Positions 29,521-39,192 are shown, counted from the first letter of the stretch. The stretch: 64,000 bases of DNA from Rhynchopus sp. YZ270_cl-10 (GCA_964035575.1 OZ037839.1:1315220-1379219); one strand, 5' to 3'. Notes: generated by a model from the sequence alone, not told the origin. Translations and numbers: made by a program.

Positions 29521-29560
29521 CGACATTGTGTACAGATTCTACCTCGGTAGGTGATTGTCG
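29521..29560 (+). ncRNA. Stem-loop family H4, copy b
   Basis: CGACA/TGTCG outer pair and CTACC/GGTAG inner pair; the inner pair differs from copy a at several positions on both sides, so pairing is kept while sequence changes. Confidence 0.55.
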
Positions 29561-29688
29561 ATACAACAAAAAAGTACGGCTTTGGCCGATGAGTGCAAGA
29601 TCTTTATACCAGGTGTGAAGTGATTGTCAAAACAAAAAAGAAGGAAAAAAAAAACCCCAAGAAGTGTGTATTGTGCGTATTGTTTAAA

Positions 29689-29723
29689 GGTGGCTAAGCA
29701 CTTTTGTGGAGCTTAGGTACATC
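29689..29723 (+). ncRNA. Stem-loop family H1, copy d
   Basis: GGTGG and CTAAGC pair with GCTTAG and TACATC; the loop is longer (ACTTTTGTGGA). Confidence 0.45.
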
Positions 29724-31284
29724 TTACCCGAACGTTTTTATTTATTTATTTTTGTGTGATTTTTCATTTTTCATTTTTTTTTTTATTTTTGTTGCTCTCG
29801 TATGTTATCACCATTCACTATTTTTAAAATCCTTTTGAAATGAGACGGGCCATGTGGTCATCTTATACAGTTACCATACCCGATCTTTTCAACAGTTTTG
29901 TTTCCTTCCCTCCTCCTCCCTCTCAACGGCTTCCAAACAAAATACTAGACCAGCCAGGGTAGATCCTTATTTTCGCTAAAAACGCTAAAAATACCAGATT
30001 TATTTTCGTTTTTTTCCTTTTTTTTTTCTCTCCCGTTTTTGAGATTTTTCCGCGCAGGCCTGACGCTAACTTTCAGGTTTTTGGGAAATCGTGTGGGGTT
30101 GACGGTTTGTCCGCGAGCGCAGCGAGCGCAAAAATTGAGTGACGGTCTAAAAAAAACCAACAAGCAGGTTGGTACTGTACTGAGGCAGAATAGTGGTGTT
30201 TTTTTACACATCTCAGCTGTCGTAGAACTAAACCCCAGGGGATAATATAGGTTTTGGGGGTTTTCGCTGAAACTCGGTCAAAACTCGGTCGAGCCCAACC
30301 CAGCTCGTTCGGGGACTCCGGCGGAATGTGAGAACTCCTCGGTTATCCAACTGCGGAGTTCGGCACTGCATTGATATTTGCACCAGGCACACGCAGTATC
30401 AGTAACCTCAGTACATTTGCCATGGCGAAGCCACGGTACGCAACATTTCTAAAAACTGCGCTCAAAATTGCACATTTTTACTGCCAAACTATGTCATGGG
30501 AAGGGTGGGTTGCAAGCTTGCGCCGAAGGCGCACGGTACGCCACTTTTTTCTCTCGCCATACTGCATGCTTCCTTTTCCTTCGGCGTTTGACCAATTAAA
30601 TCGCGTTCTGGCTGTGACCCTTGTCGGACACTGCGCCCTCTGACAAGGGTAATCCTTTCTAGAAACATTCTGAAAAAAGTGGTAGTGCCGGCATTAGCAA
30701 GAAAATTTTCCAGTGGTTAGGTTCGCAATTTTTGGGCCAAGTTCAAAATCCCACAAAAAATTAAGCGGGGATTTTCGACGATTTTGGCCTAACAGTGTTG
30801 TGTTTCTGCCTTGGTCCGGTTGAAGTCTTTATCCGTCCGCTTTGCGGGTTTGTGGACATCGTAATTGTGTTCTTCAAAAATACGCTTCAAAATTGTCTTA
30901 TGCAAGGTGACACTGAGAATTGACACTCATTGGTACTTGTCTTATGAAGTGAAGACAAATATTGAAGGGGCATTGGCGGGCCGAAGGCCAGCCAAAAAAA
31001 CGGTAGCGAACTTTTACTTTTTTTCCTTTTGGTTTCCCCCTTATTTTGACTTTCCGGATCGATTGCGGACCGTGGTGGTGCCACTCTGTGGCTGGAAATT
31101 AGTAGGTAACCAAAAAAATGGGCCAGAGAAAAAAGGAAAAAAAAAAAGGAAAAAAAAATAAAAAATCTCGGATCCTTATTTTCACTTTCGCTAAGGATCT
31201 ACCCTGAGACCAGCCTCCAAAAAATCTTTTTTTTTTTCAAAAACGTACAAACCACCAAATATATCCAGAAATTGGATCCAGTTT

Positions 31285-31455
31285 CTGGACTCCTTTTGAA
31301 CCTTAAAGTTTATAGGATGATCCTAAGCACGAGAGGCTTAGGATCATCTTATAAACTTTTCTTTGAATCTCTCGCAACTCTCTTACAGCGCGTCCGTAAT
31401 ATAGCCCCGCACTGTAAGAGAGTTGCAGCGGTTGCGAGAGCTTCAAAAGGAGTCT
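31285..31455. repeat. Nested palindrome containing an H1 hairpin
   Basis: Outer pair GACTCCTTTTGAA (31288-31300) with TTCAAAAGGAGTC (31442-31454). Inside lie a 24-bp hairpin (31305-31359) and a second one, GCAACTCTCTTACAG against CTGTAAGAGAGTTGC (31376-31424), whose loop GCGTCCGTAATATAGCCCC recurs at 31518-31538. Three stems thus fold within 170 bases. Confidence 0.7.
31305..31359 (+). ncRNA. Stem-loop family H1, copy e, 24-bp stem
   Basis: Left arm 31305-31328 and right arm 31336-31359 pair over 24 positions with one G-T wobble, around the loop ACGAGAG. It shows the fullest version of the H1 fold: CTAAGC/GCTTAG at the top, GATGATC/GATCATC below, and AAAGTTTATA/TATAAACTTT at the base. Confidence 0.65.
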
Positions 31456-32294
31456 TAATCGCGCCTAATTATGGGTAAGTCCAATATTTACCCATAATTA
31501 AGTTACCCATAATAAAACGCGTCCGTAATATAGCGCCCCACTGTATGTCCAGGCAATCGAACGAGGTGTCATCTCTGAGCGTGTAGAAGGGCGATATTTT
31601 TAAGGAGTGAAAGAGAAAAAAAAAAAGTTTCTTGGATTTATTGGTTGTTTGCATTTTTAAAAAAGAGTGCATTCAATTCCTTTGTTTGAGATGTGTATAC
31701 ACTTGAGGTATATTCATCATTCAAAAAATTTTTTTTGTTCGGACATACCGGCATTCTAGAGTTGTCGGCATCAACTTGCACTTTTTTTTTTTATTTTGAT
31801 GAAAAAAGGTAAGGCCAATTTAGCTTGGTAGATGTCCAGGGTTCAGGAGACCAGGACCTTATTTGTAAACCACCTGATTTTTACCGAATAAGGACCGTAT
31901 ACGCGCCTGTACGTGGGGTAAAAATCAGGTGAGTAAAATAGGTGAAAAAAAGGGGGAAAAAAAGGCCCATCTGAATTTTATCAGCAGTTCAAGTGTATTT
32001 TTTTTTACCTCTTTTTTACCCCTCCTTTTTTTGAGTTTTTTGTTTGAAAGATCTGCTTCGCAGTCTTGCAGCAGTTTATCTTCTGGGAAAACCCCCACAT
32101 CCCCATCCCCCCTCCCTCAATCCTTTTTTTTTTAAAGATGACCAGCGAGTTGTCAATCTCGACCCCTCCCAGAGCACCATCATTGTGTGTGTTTTTTTTT
32201 AGCTCTCATTGCGCTTTGACTTTCCAAAATACGCTTCCCAACGGGAAATAAGCTGGAATATGAGAGGCACTCTTATTTTAAAAAAAAGGCTAGA
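31456..32294. repeat. Spacer with hairpins, no gene
   Basis: 31471-31500: TAATTATGGGTAA/TTACCCATAATTA hairpin. 31518-31545: second copy of CGTCCGTAATATAG followed by CACTGTA, resembling a transposon end. 31690-31718: H2 stem-loop. 31860-31935: CACCTGATTTTTACC and GGTAAAAATCAGGTG, an inverted repeat; a related pair occurs at 57378-57480. Confidence 0.5.
31690..31718 (+). ncRNA. Stem-loop family H2, copy a
   Basis: GATG and TATAC pair with GTATA and CATC around ACTTGAG. Confidence 0.5.
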
Positions 32295-32954
32295 TACCGG
32301 CCGCGTACATATTACGTCGCGTACTAATTAAGTCGGTTAGGGCAAATGCCGACTTAATTAGTACGCGACGTAATAAGTGTGCGACGTAATTAATTTTTTG
32401 AAGAAAAACAAAATCTATGGACAAGGTGAGTGGGAAGGATGTCTGGCATTTCTCTTGGTGTTGGCGTGTTGGCCCTCGGCCCTTTACAAGGTTACATTGG
32501 GAAGAGATTGCAACATGCAAACAAAAGTTTTTTAAAAAAGTTTGTTGAAATATGAACGAATGGCTCAAATTGCGGATTTGAGGAACTCCATTGGCACTTC
32601 CCACTCCTCTTGTGCATGTGGAGATACTAGACGCACTGTGGCAGAGTTCTCACCGATTTCTTCCACCTTACCCTGTGCCGTCTACACGCGCCGCGTGTTG
32701 GGTTTGTTCTCCTCCTCGTTCACACGATCTGCGATGACTTCGGGATTGTGTGGGTTTGGTGGTATCCCCCCAGTAATGTGCCCACGCCAGCTGTGTTCCA
32801 ACATGATTACTCCCACTTTTTTTCACCTTACGGTGTGTACTAATTACGTCGCTTTTTGGGCGCCCGAGGGCCCCCAAAAAGCGACTTAATTAGTACGCGA
32901 CGTAATAAGTACCCCCCGTAATAAATACGCGACGTAATATGTACGCGGCCGGTA
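32295..32954. mobile_element. 660-bp MITE with long inverted ends
   Basis: Ends TACCGGCCGCGTACATATTA and its inverse (ending CGCGGCCGGTA), flanked by or including TA, compatible with Tc1/mariner-type integration. Each end contains further copies of TACGCGACGTAATA; at the left, 27 bases (32311-32337) pair perfectly with 32350-32376. The middle (32400-32830) has no gene. Confidence 0.75.
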
Positions 32955-34130
32955 CTGAGTGTGATCGAAAAAACAGAAGTGTAAATAAAACAGTTTTGTT
33001 GTGTAGTTTTTAGGGAAAAAACAAACAGAAAAATATTTTAAAAAAAAAAAAACACGACCAGAAAGAGGACAGGAAAGGGGTGTGTACCTTCGCTCGTAAA
33101 AGGCGTGTGCATACCTTTGAACCCCCTTTTTGTTGTTTTCTGTGAAGAATTTTGCGACTATTATTTTGTTGCGATTTTCAATCATGACTCATGCAAGGAG
33201 ATTATTCGTTTGTTATTCTATCTTTTTTCTTTTGATAACCTGGCTGTACCCTACTTTTAGTAAAAAAAACAAAAGATTTTTTTATTCAGAAAAAAAGAGG
33301 AGACGAAGCTGGACAAAAACTCCATCTTTCGATGGAAAACATTATGTTAATCACTAGCGACAACTTGTTGGATTTGTGTAGCTGCCACGCGAGCAGTTTG
33401 CACAGTCCAGGTTTTGCTCTCACGTAAAGGCCTCTTGACCAATATGGGGCCGTCTGCGAACCTCGGGATGTTACCTGTTTAGGGTTCGCAGCTGCGCTAC
33501 CTTATTTGAAGAAATGTGTTTTCCCGTTTTTCTTTTTCTCTCTCTCTTTTTTTTTTTTTTTTTTGTGTCATTTTTTGCCGTGTGCCACTTTTTTATATTT
33601 TTCTTCCCTCCCTCACTTTCGATTTGTTATTAGGAAGGCCCACGTTTGGAACCAGAATACCTTTCCACCTTTGACTGCGTTAGGGAAACTATCCATTGCC
33701 GTTGCCCTTCTTGTGAAGGGCATTTTTTCAATGTTTCAGTCACCTTGTAGCTTTGTGGAAACGCATATTCGGAAGGATCGTGAACTGTACCTTTTAACAC
33801 CAAAAATTCACCCCCTCCTCAAATAGCCTTCAGGCGACATTTTGTGCATGTGACATGACCTGCTTCGGCAGGGAAATTGTCGAACAAAAAAATTTAAAAA
33901 ACAGAGAATTTTCCCCTCTTGCATCCCATCCCACCACAAAAACCAAAAAAAACCAAAAAAAAAAAAAAAAAAAAAAAAAGTACGAACAAAGAAAAACCCT
34001 ATCGATCTCCTGCCCCCTTTTTTTTTGCATCTGGTAATGAAACCTACCTCCTTCTTTTTTGTCCCCAGACATCCTCCCTGTTTTTTTTTGGATACTGCGC
34101 TTTTTGTTTTAAATTTCTAAAAAAAAAAAC
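32955..34130. other. Spacer, homopolymer rich
   Basis: Runs of A and T (33040, 33550, 33955-33980) dominate. The only structured piece is the H4 stem-loop at 33835-33882. No gene seen. Confidence 0.4.
33835..33882 (+). ncRNA. Stem-loop family H4, copy c
   Basis: CGACA/TGTCG outer pair; CCTGC/GCAGG inner pair with a TTCG-type loop; followed by AACAAAAAAA. Confidence 0.5.
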
Positions 34131-34145
34131 CCCCTCCCCCTTCAG
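34131..34145 (+). promoter_or_regulatory. Putative trans-splice acceptor of the SKP1-like gene
   Basis: CCCCTCCCCCTTCAG, 27 bases before ATG 34173. Confidence 0.4.
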
Positions 34146-34172
34146 GGTCAATAGAGGTTCCCATCAGCGAGG

Positions 34173-34823
34173 ATGTCCTCTTCTGATTTGGATCAAATCC
34201 GTTTTGTGAGCAATGAGAGCCCTGGACACGTGGTCTGTGCTGTTGGGGTGCATCTCCGCGCCTTGAGCCGTGTCCTGCGCGAGATGTACGGGGATGCAGA
34301 TGTCTCGGACACACCACTCCCACTCCCTGCGTCGGCCGAGACGATCACTGCTGTGTGCCGCTACTGTGAGTACCGTGCCGTGCATCGCGACGAAGCACCG
34401 TACCATGGGAGGGACGTGGACGAGCAGGTCATGCTCTACCCGGTTGCCGCAAAGTTGAGCACGCTGTTCACGAATGAGCACGACAAAGCGTTCATGCTAG
34501 GAACAGATGGGATATTAGAAGGTGGCATCGAAGGTGGTCTAGAACGGCTTGTGGCATGTCTGCACCTCAGCAACTTCTTGAACATCACGTGGCTGCGGGG
34601 CCTCTGCGTCGCAGCAGCAGCAGCGCTTTTAAAGGCACCGTGTACGGTGGACACATTGCGGGAGGCCTTTGCGTTGCCACCTGCGACAGAGACAGACCTG
34701 GTAGGGTATGGGGCACAGCACAGCTGGGTAGACGAGAGATATGATGTGATGCGGATAGCGGCAAGGGAGACTGCAAGGGTGGAGGGGGAGAAGGGGGAAG
34801 AGGAGGGGGAGCAGGCCAGCTGA
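34173..34823 (+). CDS. SKP1-like protein
   Basis: 216 residues; typical SKP1 is about 160-170. The N-terminal BTB/POZ-like part includes LRALSRVLREMYG and the loop before ITAVCRYCEYR, matching the 'viexCxyH' helix. The C-terminal dimerisation part reads LHLSNFLNITWLRGLCVAAAAAL and then TVDTLREAFALP, close to AANYLDIKxLLDLxCxxVA and TPEEIRxxFNI of SKP1. SKP1 links cullin-1 to F-box proteins in SCF ubiquitin ligases. Extra length comes from an insertion around residues 95-125 (FMLGTDGILEGGIEGG) and an acidic tail (VEGEKGEEEGEQAS). The last F-box-contact residues (WCEEK in SKP1) appear as poorly matching WVDERYD, so F-box binding may be altered. Probably a divergent paralogue. Confidence 0.7.
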   Translation: MSSSDLDQIRFVSNESPGHVVCAVGVHLRALSRVLREMYGDADVSDTPLPLPASAETITAVCRYCEYRAVHRDEAPYHGRDVDEQVMLYPVAAKLSTLFTNEHDKAFMLGTDGILEGGIEGGLERLVACLHLSNFLNITWLRGLCVAAAAALLKAPCTVDTLREAFALPPATETDLVGYGAQHSWVDERYDVMRIAARETARVEGEKGEEEGEQAS

Positions 34824-35111
34824 CGGAAGGGGGAGGGGGAGGGGTGTGACGACATCATCCCGAAGGAAGGATATGTCGGGAAGGACGGATGGTTGAGGGG
34901 GGGGGGACCACTGTACCGGTCATGTGCCACGGTGCGCTGTAATGAGTGGGCATTGTAGTGCAAAGTAGAATATTTGGGGTGGCATTTTGCCCCTTTACCT
35001 TCATCACCTCAAATAGAAGTGTCCGCCCAATATGAGCTGGCAGGTAGGGAAGCCACACCCGCAATCTGGTGAAGGTTGCACACCCCCTGTATGGGATCGG
35101 TGCCTTCTATC
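34824..35111. other. Spacer upstream of tRNA-Sec
   Basis: G-rich at 34825-34905. No clear external promoter element is recognised within it. Confidence 0.3.
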
Positions 35112-35198
35112 GCCGTGATGATATCAACTGGTGTTGGTTGCAGACTTCAAATCTGTAGGCGGGGTGACCCGCAGCGGTTCGATTCCGCCTTCGCGGTG
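35112..35198 (+). tRNA. tRNA-Sec (anticodon TCA)
   Basis: 87 bases. Acceptor stem GCCGTGA pairs with TCGCGGT (G-T first pair, one T-G). D stem of six pairs, ATCAAC with GTTGGT around TGGT, a hallmark of eukaryotic tRNA-Sec. Anticodon arm GCAGA-CTTCAAA-TCTGT gives anticodon TCA. Long variable arm GCGGG-GTGA-CCCGC. T arm GCGG-TTCGATT-CCGC. A run of five T follows directly (35199-35203), a polymerase III terminator. It inserts selenocysteine at UGA codons that have a SECIS element. No intron. It lies between the SKP1-like and sulfatase genes on the same strand. Confidence 0.93.
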
Positions 35199-35203
35199 TT
35201 TTT
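35199..35203 (+). terminator. Polymerase III T-run terminator of tRNA-Sec
   Basis: TTTTT immediately after the discriminator base. Confidence 0.75.
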
Positions 35204-35385
35204 CGTTTGCCCCAAAAGTGGTCCGTTTTTGTGCCAAGACCCAACACCTTTGCACCCCTCTGGGAGCGATCTGTCAAAAGAAGGCCGAAAAACGGTGTTT
35301 TGAGCAGTTTGAAGCACTTTCATAATTTTCCTACCTAAAATGCACTTTTTGCCTTTGCCACTTTTTTTTTTGCCTCCGAATTCGC

Positions 35386-35471
35386 ACACTCCACCACCCC
35401 TCCCTCCCTCTCCACTGTTTCTCTGCACACTTCCTTCATCTCCCCCCTCACACTCCCTCTTCCCTCTACAG
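35386..35471 (+). promoter_or_regulatory. Putative trans-splice acceptor of sulfatase gene 2
   Basis: About 80 bases almost free of G, CT-rich, ending CCTCTACAG, 32 bases before ATG 35504. It is the clearest pyrimidine/AG signal in the window. Confidence 0.55.
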
Positions 35472-35503
35472 TGTTTTGCTTTTTTGGTTGACAAAGAATA
35501 ATA

Positions 35504-37069
35504 ATGCAGCGTGCGATGTTTGTCGTCGCTGCCGCCAGTCTGGCTGCAGCGGCGAAGCCCAACTTCGTCTTCTTCCTGACCGACGACCAGGACCAGATGC
35601 TCGGCGGGAGTTTCCCAACCATCAACGGCTCGACCCCCATGCCTCACACCGAAAGAGAGATGAGCCAGAAGGGCGCTACGGCCACCAAATGGTTCATCCA
35701 CACCCCGATCTGCTGCCCAAGCAGGTCCGAGCTTGTTACGGGGCGCTACTTTCACAACATCAAAAAAACTGATGGATGCCCGATCGGTGACGCCGAAGCG
35801 GACTGCTGCATGCACGTTGACACCGATCTTGTGAACAACGCTACTCTGGCCCGTGTCTTTGAACAGGCAGGATACAAGGTAGGGATCTTCGGGAAGTACC
35901 TGAACGCAAGCCCCAAGAAGGCGCCACCTGGTTTCGATGCGTACTTCGCGAATGGAGGGGGGACATATTATTCGCCTTCGTTTTTTGTGCAGAATGTAGA
36001 CGGATTTGAGAATGGCACCTGGAGAGGGACACCAGACAACTACACCACCTCGGTGGTAGGCAACGTCTCGCATGCATGGATCCGTAAGATGCACGCTGCT
36101 GACCAGCCCTTCTTTGCGTACATCGCGCCCAAGGCTGCCCACGAACCCTTCCTCCCCGCAAACTGGTACCAGGACCATTGGGACCCAAGCTGGCCTGAGC
36201 ATGAGCCCCGCCCAGAGTCATGGAACTGCTCGTTTGAAAGCAGACAGGATCACCACTACACCATCCGCACCGAGCCGCTTATCACAGAAGGGGCTGCAGA
36301 GAACATTACTCAGGTCTTCAAGGACAGATGGCGTACCCTGATGAGCGTGGACGACCTGATCTACGACACCATCAACCTTATTGACGAGCTTGGTCTCACG
36401 GACAACACCTACTTCTTCTACTCCAGCGACCACGGATTCCAGCTTGGGGAGTTCAACCTTCCTTTCGATAAGCGCCATACCTATGAATTTGACATCCGCA
36501 TCCACCTTCTCGTGAAGGGACCTGGAATCGAAGAAGGGTCGACCTTTGATGCGATGGGAACCCAGGTGGATCTGGTGCCGACGTGGTTTGAAATGGCGGG
36601 GATTGAGGATACGATTACTGAGATTGATGGGAAATCGATTTTGCCGTTTTTGGTGTCAAAAGAAATGGCGGTGAAGGCGCCGGAGACGGTGCAGAGGGCG
36701 TTGGCGAAGCGGGATGTGGAGGAGGATAAGGCGGCGTGGCGTGATTCGATCTTTATTGAGTACTACTACAATGATTACAACACAAAGTGTATTCCGAACT
36801 GTTACAACATCGAGGACCCATCGAACAACTACATCGCTGTAAGGCACGGCGCGAACAGTGCCTTTGGGGAGACCACGTACGCTGAGTTCCAAACCTCTAA
36901 GACAGGAGAAACGGTCTTCGACAACATCGACTTCTTCGAGTACTATAACATCTCAAACGACCCCTGGCAGATGCACAACCTATACAACGCAACTGAAAAG
37001 GAAACCCTCAGCTCGCTCCACGATAAGTTGAGGATGTGGTACAAGTGCGCAGGAGAAACCTGTCCTTGA
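35504..37069 (+). CDS. Secreted sulfatase, N-acetylglucosamine-6-sulfatase-like
   Basis: 521 residues. Signal peptide MQRAMFVVAAASLAAAA before KPNFVFFLTDDQD. Core: metal ligands D27-D28; formylglycine site C70-C-P-S-R74 in TPICCPSRSELVTGR; YSSDHGFQLGEFNLPFDKRH with the Asp-His pair and catalytic Lys; FDIRIHLLVKGPGI. The TDDQD start, CCPSRSELVTGR and the DHGFQLGEF block are typical of glucosamine-6-sulfatases. Several NxS/T sites fit a secreted glycoprotein. It would remove 6-O-sulfate from N-acetylglucosamine in glycans; arylsulfatase activity on other sugars cannot be excluded. Not a close paralogue of the sulfatase at 27896. Confidence 0.85.
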   Translation: MQRAMFVVAAASLAAAAKPNFVFFLTDDQDQMLGGSFPTINGSTPMPHTEREMSQKGATATKWFIHTPICCPSRSELVTGRYFHNIKKTDGCPIGDAEADCCMHVDTDLVNNATLARVFEQAGYKVGIFGKYLNASPKKAPPGFDAYFANGGGTYYSPSFFVQNVDGFENGTWRGTPDNYTTSVVGNVSHAWIRKMHAADQPFFAYIAPKAAHEPFLPANWYQDHWDPSWPEHEPRPESWNCSFESRQDHHYTIRTEPLITEGAAENITQVFKDRWRTLMSVDDLIYDTINLIDELGLTDNTYFFYSSDHGFQLGEFNLPFDKRHTYEFDIRIHLLVKGPGIEEGSTFDAMGTQVDLVPTWFEMAGIEDTITEIDGKSILPFLVSKEMAVKAPETVQRALAKRDVEEDKAAWRDSIFIEYYYNDYNTKCIPNCYNIEDPSNNYIAVRHGANSAFGETTYAEFQTSKTGETVFDNIDFFEYYNISNDPWQMHNLYNATEKETLSSLHDKLRMWYKCAGETCP

Positions 37070-38022
37070 AAAGGAATCAAAAAAAAGATGAGATTTTCAG
37101 TAAATGTGTGATATTTTTTGTTAGGTGCAAAAAAGGGGGAGGAAGGGTAGAGAAGGAACGAAAGATGGAGGTGGGGGGTCTTTTAAAAAAAGAGAAGAAG
37201 AAGAAAAAAAAAAGAGCGTGTGTGGGGAAATGTGAAAAACGCGTTGTCGTGTGATTTGTTTATATAATTTTTTTTTTTACTTTTTATTCCCCCCCCCTAA
37301 TTTGCATCTTTTGGTTTTTTTTTGTGTTGTGGATCCTCCACTTTTCGCTCTCCCTTTTTTGTTTTATTTTTTTCTCCATTTTTTTTCTTTTTCGCGTTTT
37401 TTTTCCCCCCCATTTTTGTTTTGTTATTTGGGTGCCACCTTGCAAGGGTATTATATGATAAGCATCAACAGAACAAAAATGGAAGAAAAAAAAAAGCACA
37501 ATTTTTTTAAAAGGTGACTAAGCACAGAGAGGCTTAGGTTCATCTCATAAACGTATTTTTATTTTTTATTTGTTTAGCTTTTGAAAAACACTGGAAACAG
37601 CCGATCTCCGCTCTCACAGCTGCGTTCAGAGTGAAACGAAGGGGTTTTTTTAAAAGAAGGTGATGATGATGTCATGCATATGCACTTTGTTCGTTCTCTG
37701 GCTCTTTGCTGTACGTAGGATTTCGCTTTCAGTGTGATTTGAAAAAAAGAAAACAGAAAAAAAAAACCCCGTAAATTTTTAATGCACTGCACTCCCCAAG
37801 AGTCTCAGATACTATCCTATAGTGTTTTTAGAGAGTTTTAACGATGTTGTTATTTGGCTGCCACCTGCCAGGGGAGCATTCTCTGATAAGCATCAACAGA
37901 AAAAAAGAGAAAAAAACTTTCGTGGAATTATTTTTTTTGGGGGGATTTTTTTCTACCAAACTCTCAAGGACTCTCGGGGATTTCAATGTATGTAAACCGT
38001 GTAAATTCTGGACTTTTTTTTA
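37070..38022. repeat. Spacer with stem-loops H1 and H7
   Basis: 37431-37474 and 37851-37901 are H7 copies sharing GGnTGCCACCT, then CTGATAAGCATCAACAGAA (first copy ATGATAAGC). 37513-37544 is H1. The rest is T/A-run rich. No gene seen. Confidence 0.45.
37513..37544 (+). ncRNA. Stem-loop family H1, copy f
   Basis: GGTGA and CTAAGC pair with GCTTAG and TTCATC; loop ACAGAGAG; followed by TCATAAACG. Confidence 0.5.
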
Positions 38023-38182
38023 TTACGCACACTACTTTGTGAGCGGAAAGTGTCAACGTCGTTCACTCACCCAACCGTGCTCCGCAGCACCACCACCCAA
38101 CAGGTGATTTTTAGTGTGTGTGGAAGCGTCAACGCATCAAACAACTACAAGAAGGGGGGTGAGGGAACGACAAGTGACACTT
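38023..38182 (+). repeat. Dispersed repeat, copy 2 of 3772-3930
   Basis: Direct near-identical copy; carries CACCACCCAACAGGTGATTT where copy 1 has CACCAACCAACAGGTAATTT. Confidence 0.6.
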
Positions 38183-38757
38183 TTTATACCAAGCATTGGC
38201 AAGAGGTCGATCAACGGCAGGTTTTGCACATTTTTTACGGTTTTGCGATATTTTTTTTCCCTCCTTTATTTTTCTCTCATTCCTCCTCCCCTCCCATCAC
38301 CCCCCCCACCCTCAAAGAATTACAAAACGTGTGTTTTTTTTTTTTTTTTTCAAAAAAAATTTTTTTGATGATCTGAACACTTCACCGTTCTTACCTCTCT
38401 CCTATAGGGATACTCCTCGTATGTGTTTCCTCAGTTAGATTGGTATATTGAATGTATTTAAAAAAAAAGCCTTTTTTTCTTAGTTCTGAGATTGTTGTAT
38501 GAGCAAAGCACGCTTTCTCAATGAAACTTAGAAAAGCAAAAACCCTCCTATAACAGAGAGAAAACAAATCAAGAACAAACACCCCTCCCTCCCCCCCCCA
38601 AAAAGAAGCACAAAACCAGAGCACGCAAAAAAAAAAAAAAAAAAACAGCAAAAAAACTTCATAAAAAACCCCCTTTCAGACCCTTTACCGAAGATGGTTG
38701 CTGTCTTGTAAATACCCCAGCCCTCCCCCACTCCATTCTAGTGATTGGATACCCCAC

Positions 38758-38785
38758 CCTATCGGATAGGTGATTGTCGATACCA
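38758..38785 (+). ncRNA. Stem-loop family H4, copy d
   Basis: Inner pair CCTAT/ATAGG around CGG, then TGATTGTCGATACC as in other copies; the left outer strand is lost. Confidence 0.4.
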
Positions 38786-38983
38786 CAAAAAGATAATCAA
38801 AAAAGGGAGGGGCTTTAGGCAATGTTGAGTATGTGAATCCCCCACCTCCCCAAGGTGGGGCGGGGCGGAAGGGGGGGCTTCTTTGATGAACAAAAGTGCA
38901 CAAAAACTCAAAAACACCAATTGCACTTCTTCTGATTCATTTCAGCACTGATTCACGTTGCCCATTTTTTCATTTGTGTTTAA

Positions 38984-39009
38984 GATGTGTATGCACGCGA
39001 GTCATATCC
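38984..39009 (+). ncRNA. Stem-loop family H2, copy b
   Basis: GATGTGTATGC, loop ACGCGA, then GTCATATCCAT; pairing is partial. Confidence 0.35.
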
Positions 39010-39053
39010 ATTTTTCCTCTTTTTGCTATACTTTTTCTCCCTTAGGTGACTTA

Positions 39054-39084
39054 GGTGACTTAGCAGGCGAGACTTAAGTTCATC
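39054..39084 (+). ncRNA. Stem-loop family H1, copy g
   Basis: GGTGA and CTTAGC against ACTTAAG and TTCATC; loop AGGCGAG. Confidence 0.4.
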
Positions 39085-39192
39085 TCAAACCCCCCCTTTC
39101 CCCTCTTTTGTTGCTTTTCTGTTGTGTGCGGGTGTGCAGCTGACAACGCGAGCCAGGGTTTTTTTTTACAGGATATTTTTCTTCTTCTTTTT

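Larger units (their letters stand above)
29465..31284. repeat. Long spacer with stem-loops and dispersed repeats
   Basis: 29521-29560 and 29689-29723 are stem-loops listed separately. A third, partial H4-like one is at 29581-29635 (GTGATTGTCAAAAC). 30115-30130 has GCGAGCGCAGCGAGCGC. 30300-30450 is repeated in reverse at 17590-17740, and 30370-30625 is the dispersed repeat of 12374. 30950-31210 is A/T-run rich. No gene seen. Confidence 0.45.

Noticed and set aside
31389-31411. TAATATAGC as a rolling-circle origin nonanucleotide
   Set aside because: It differs from TAATATTAC-type origins, and there is no Rep gene; the setting fits transposon ends.
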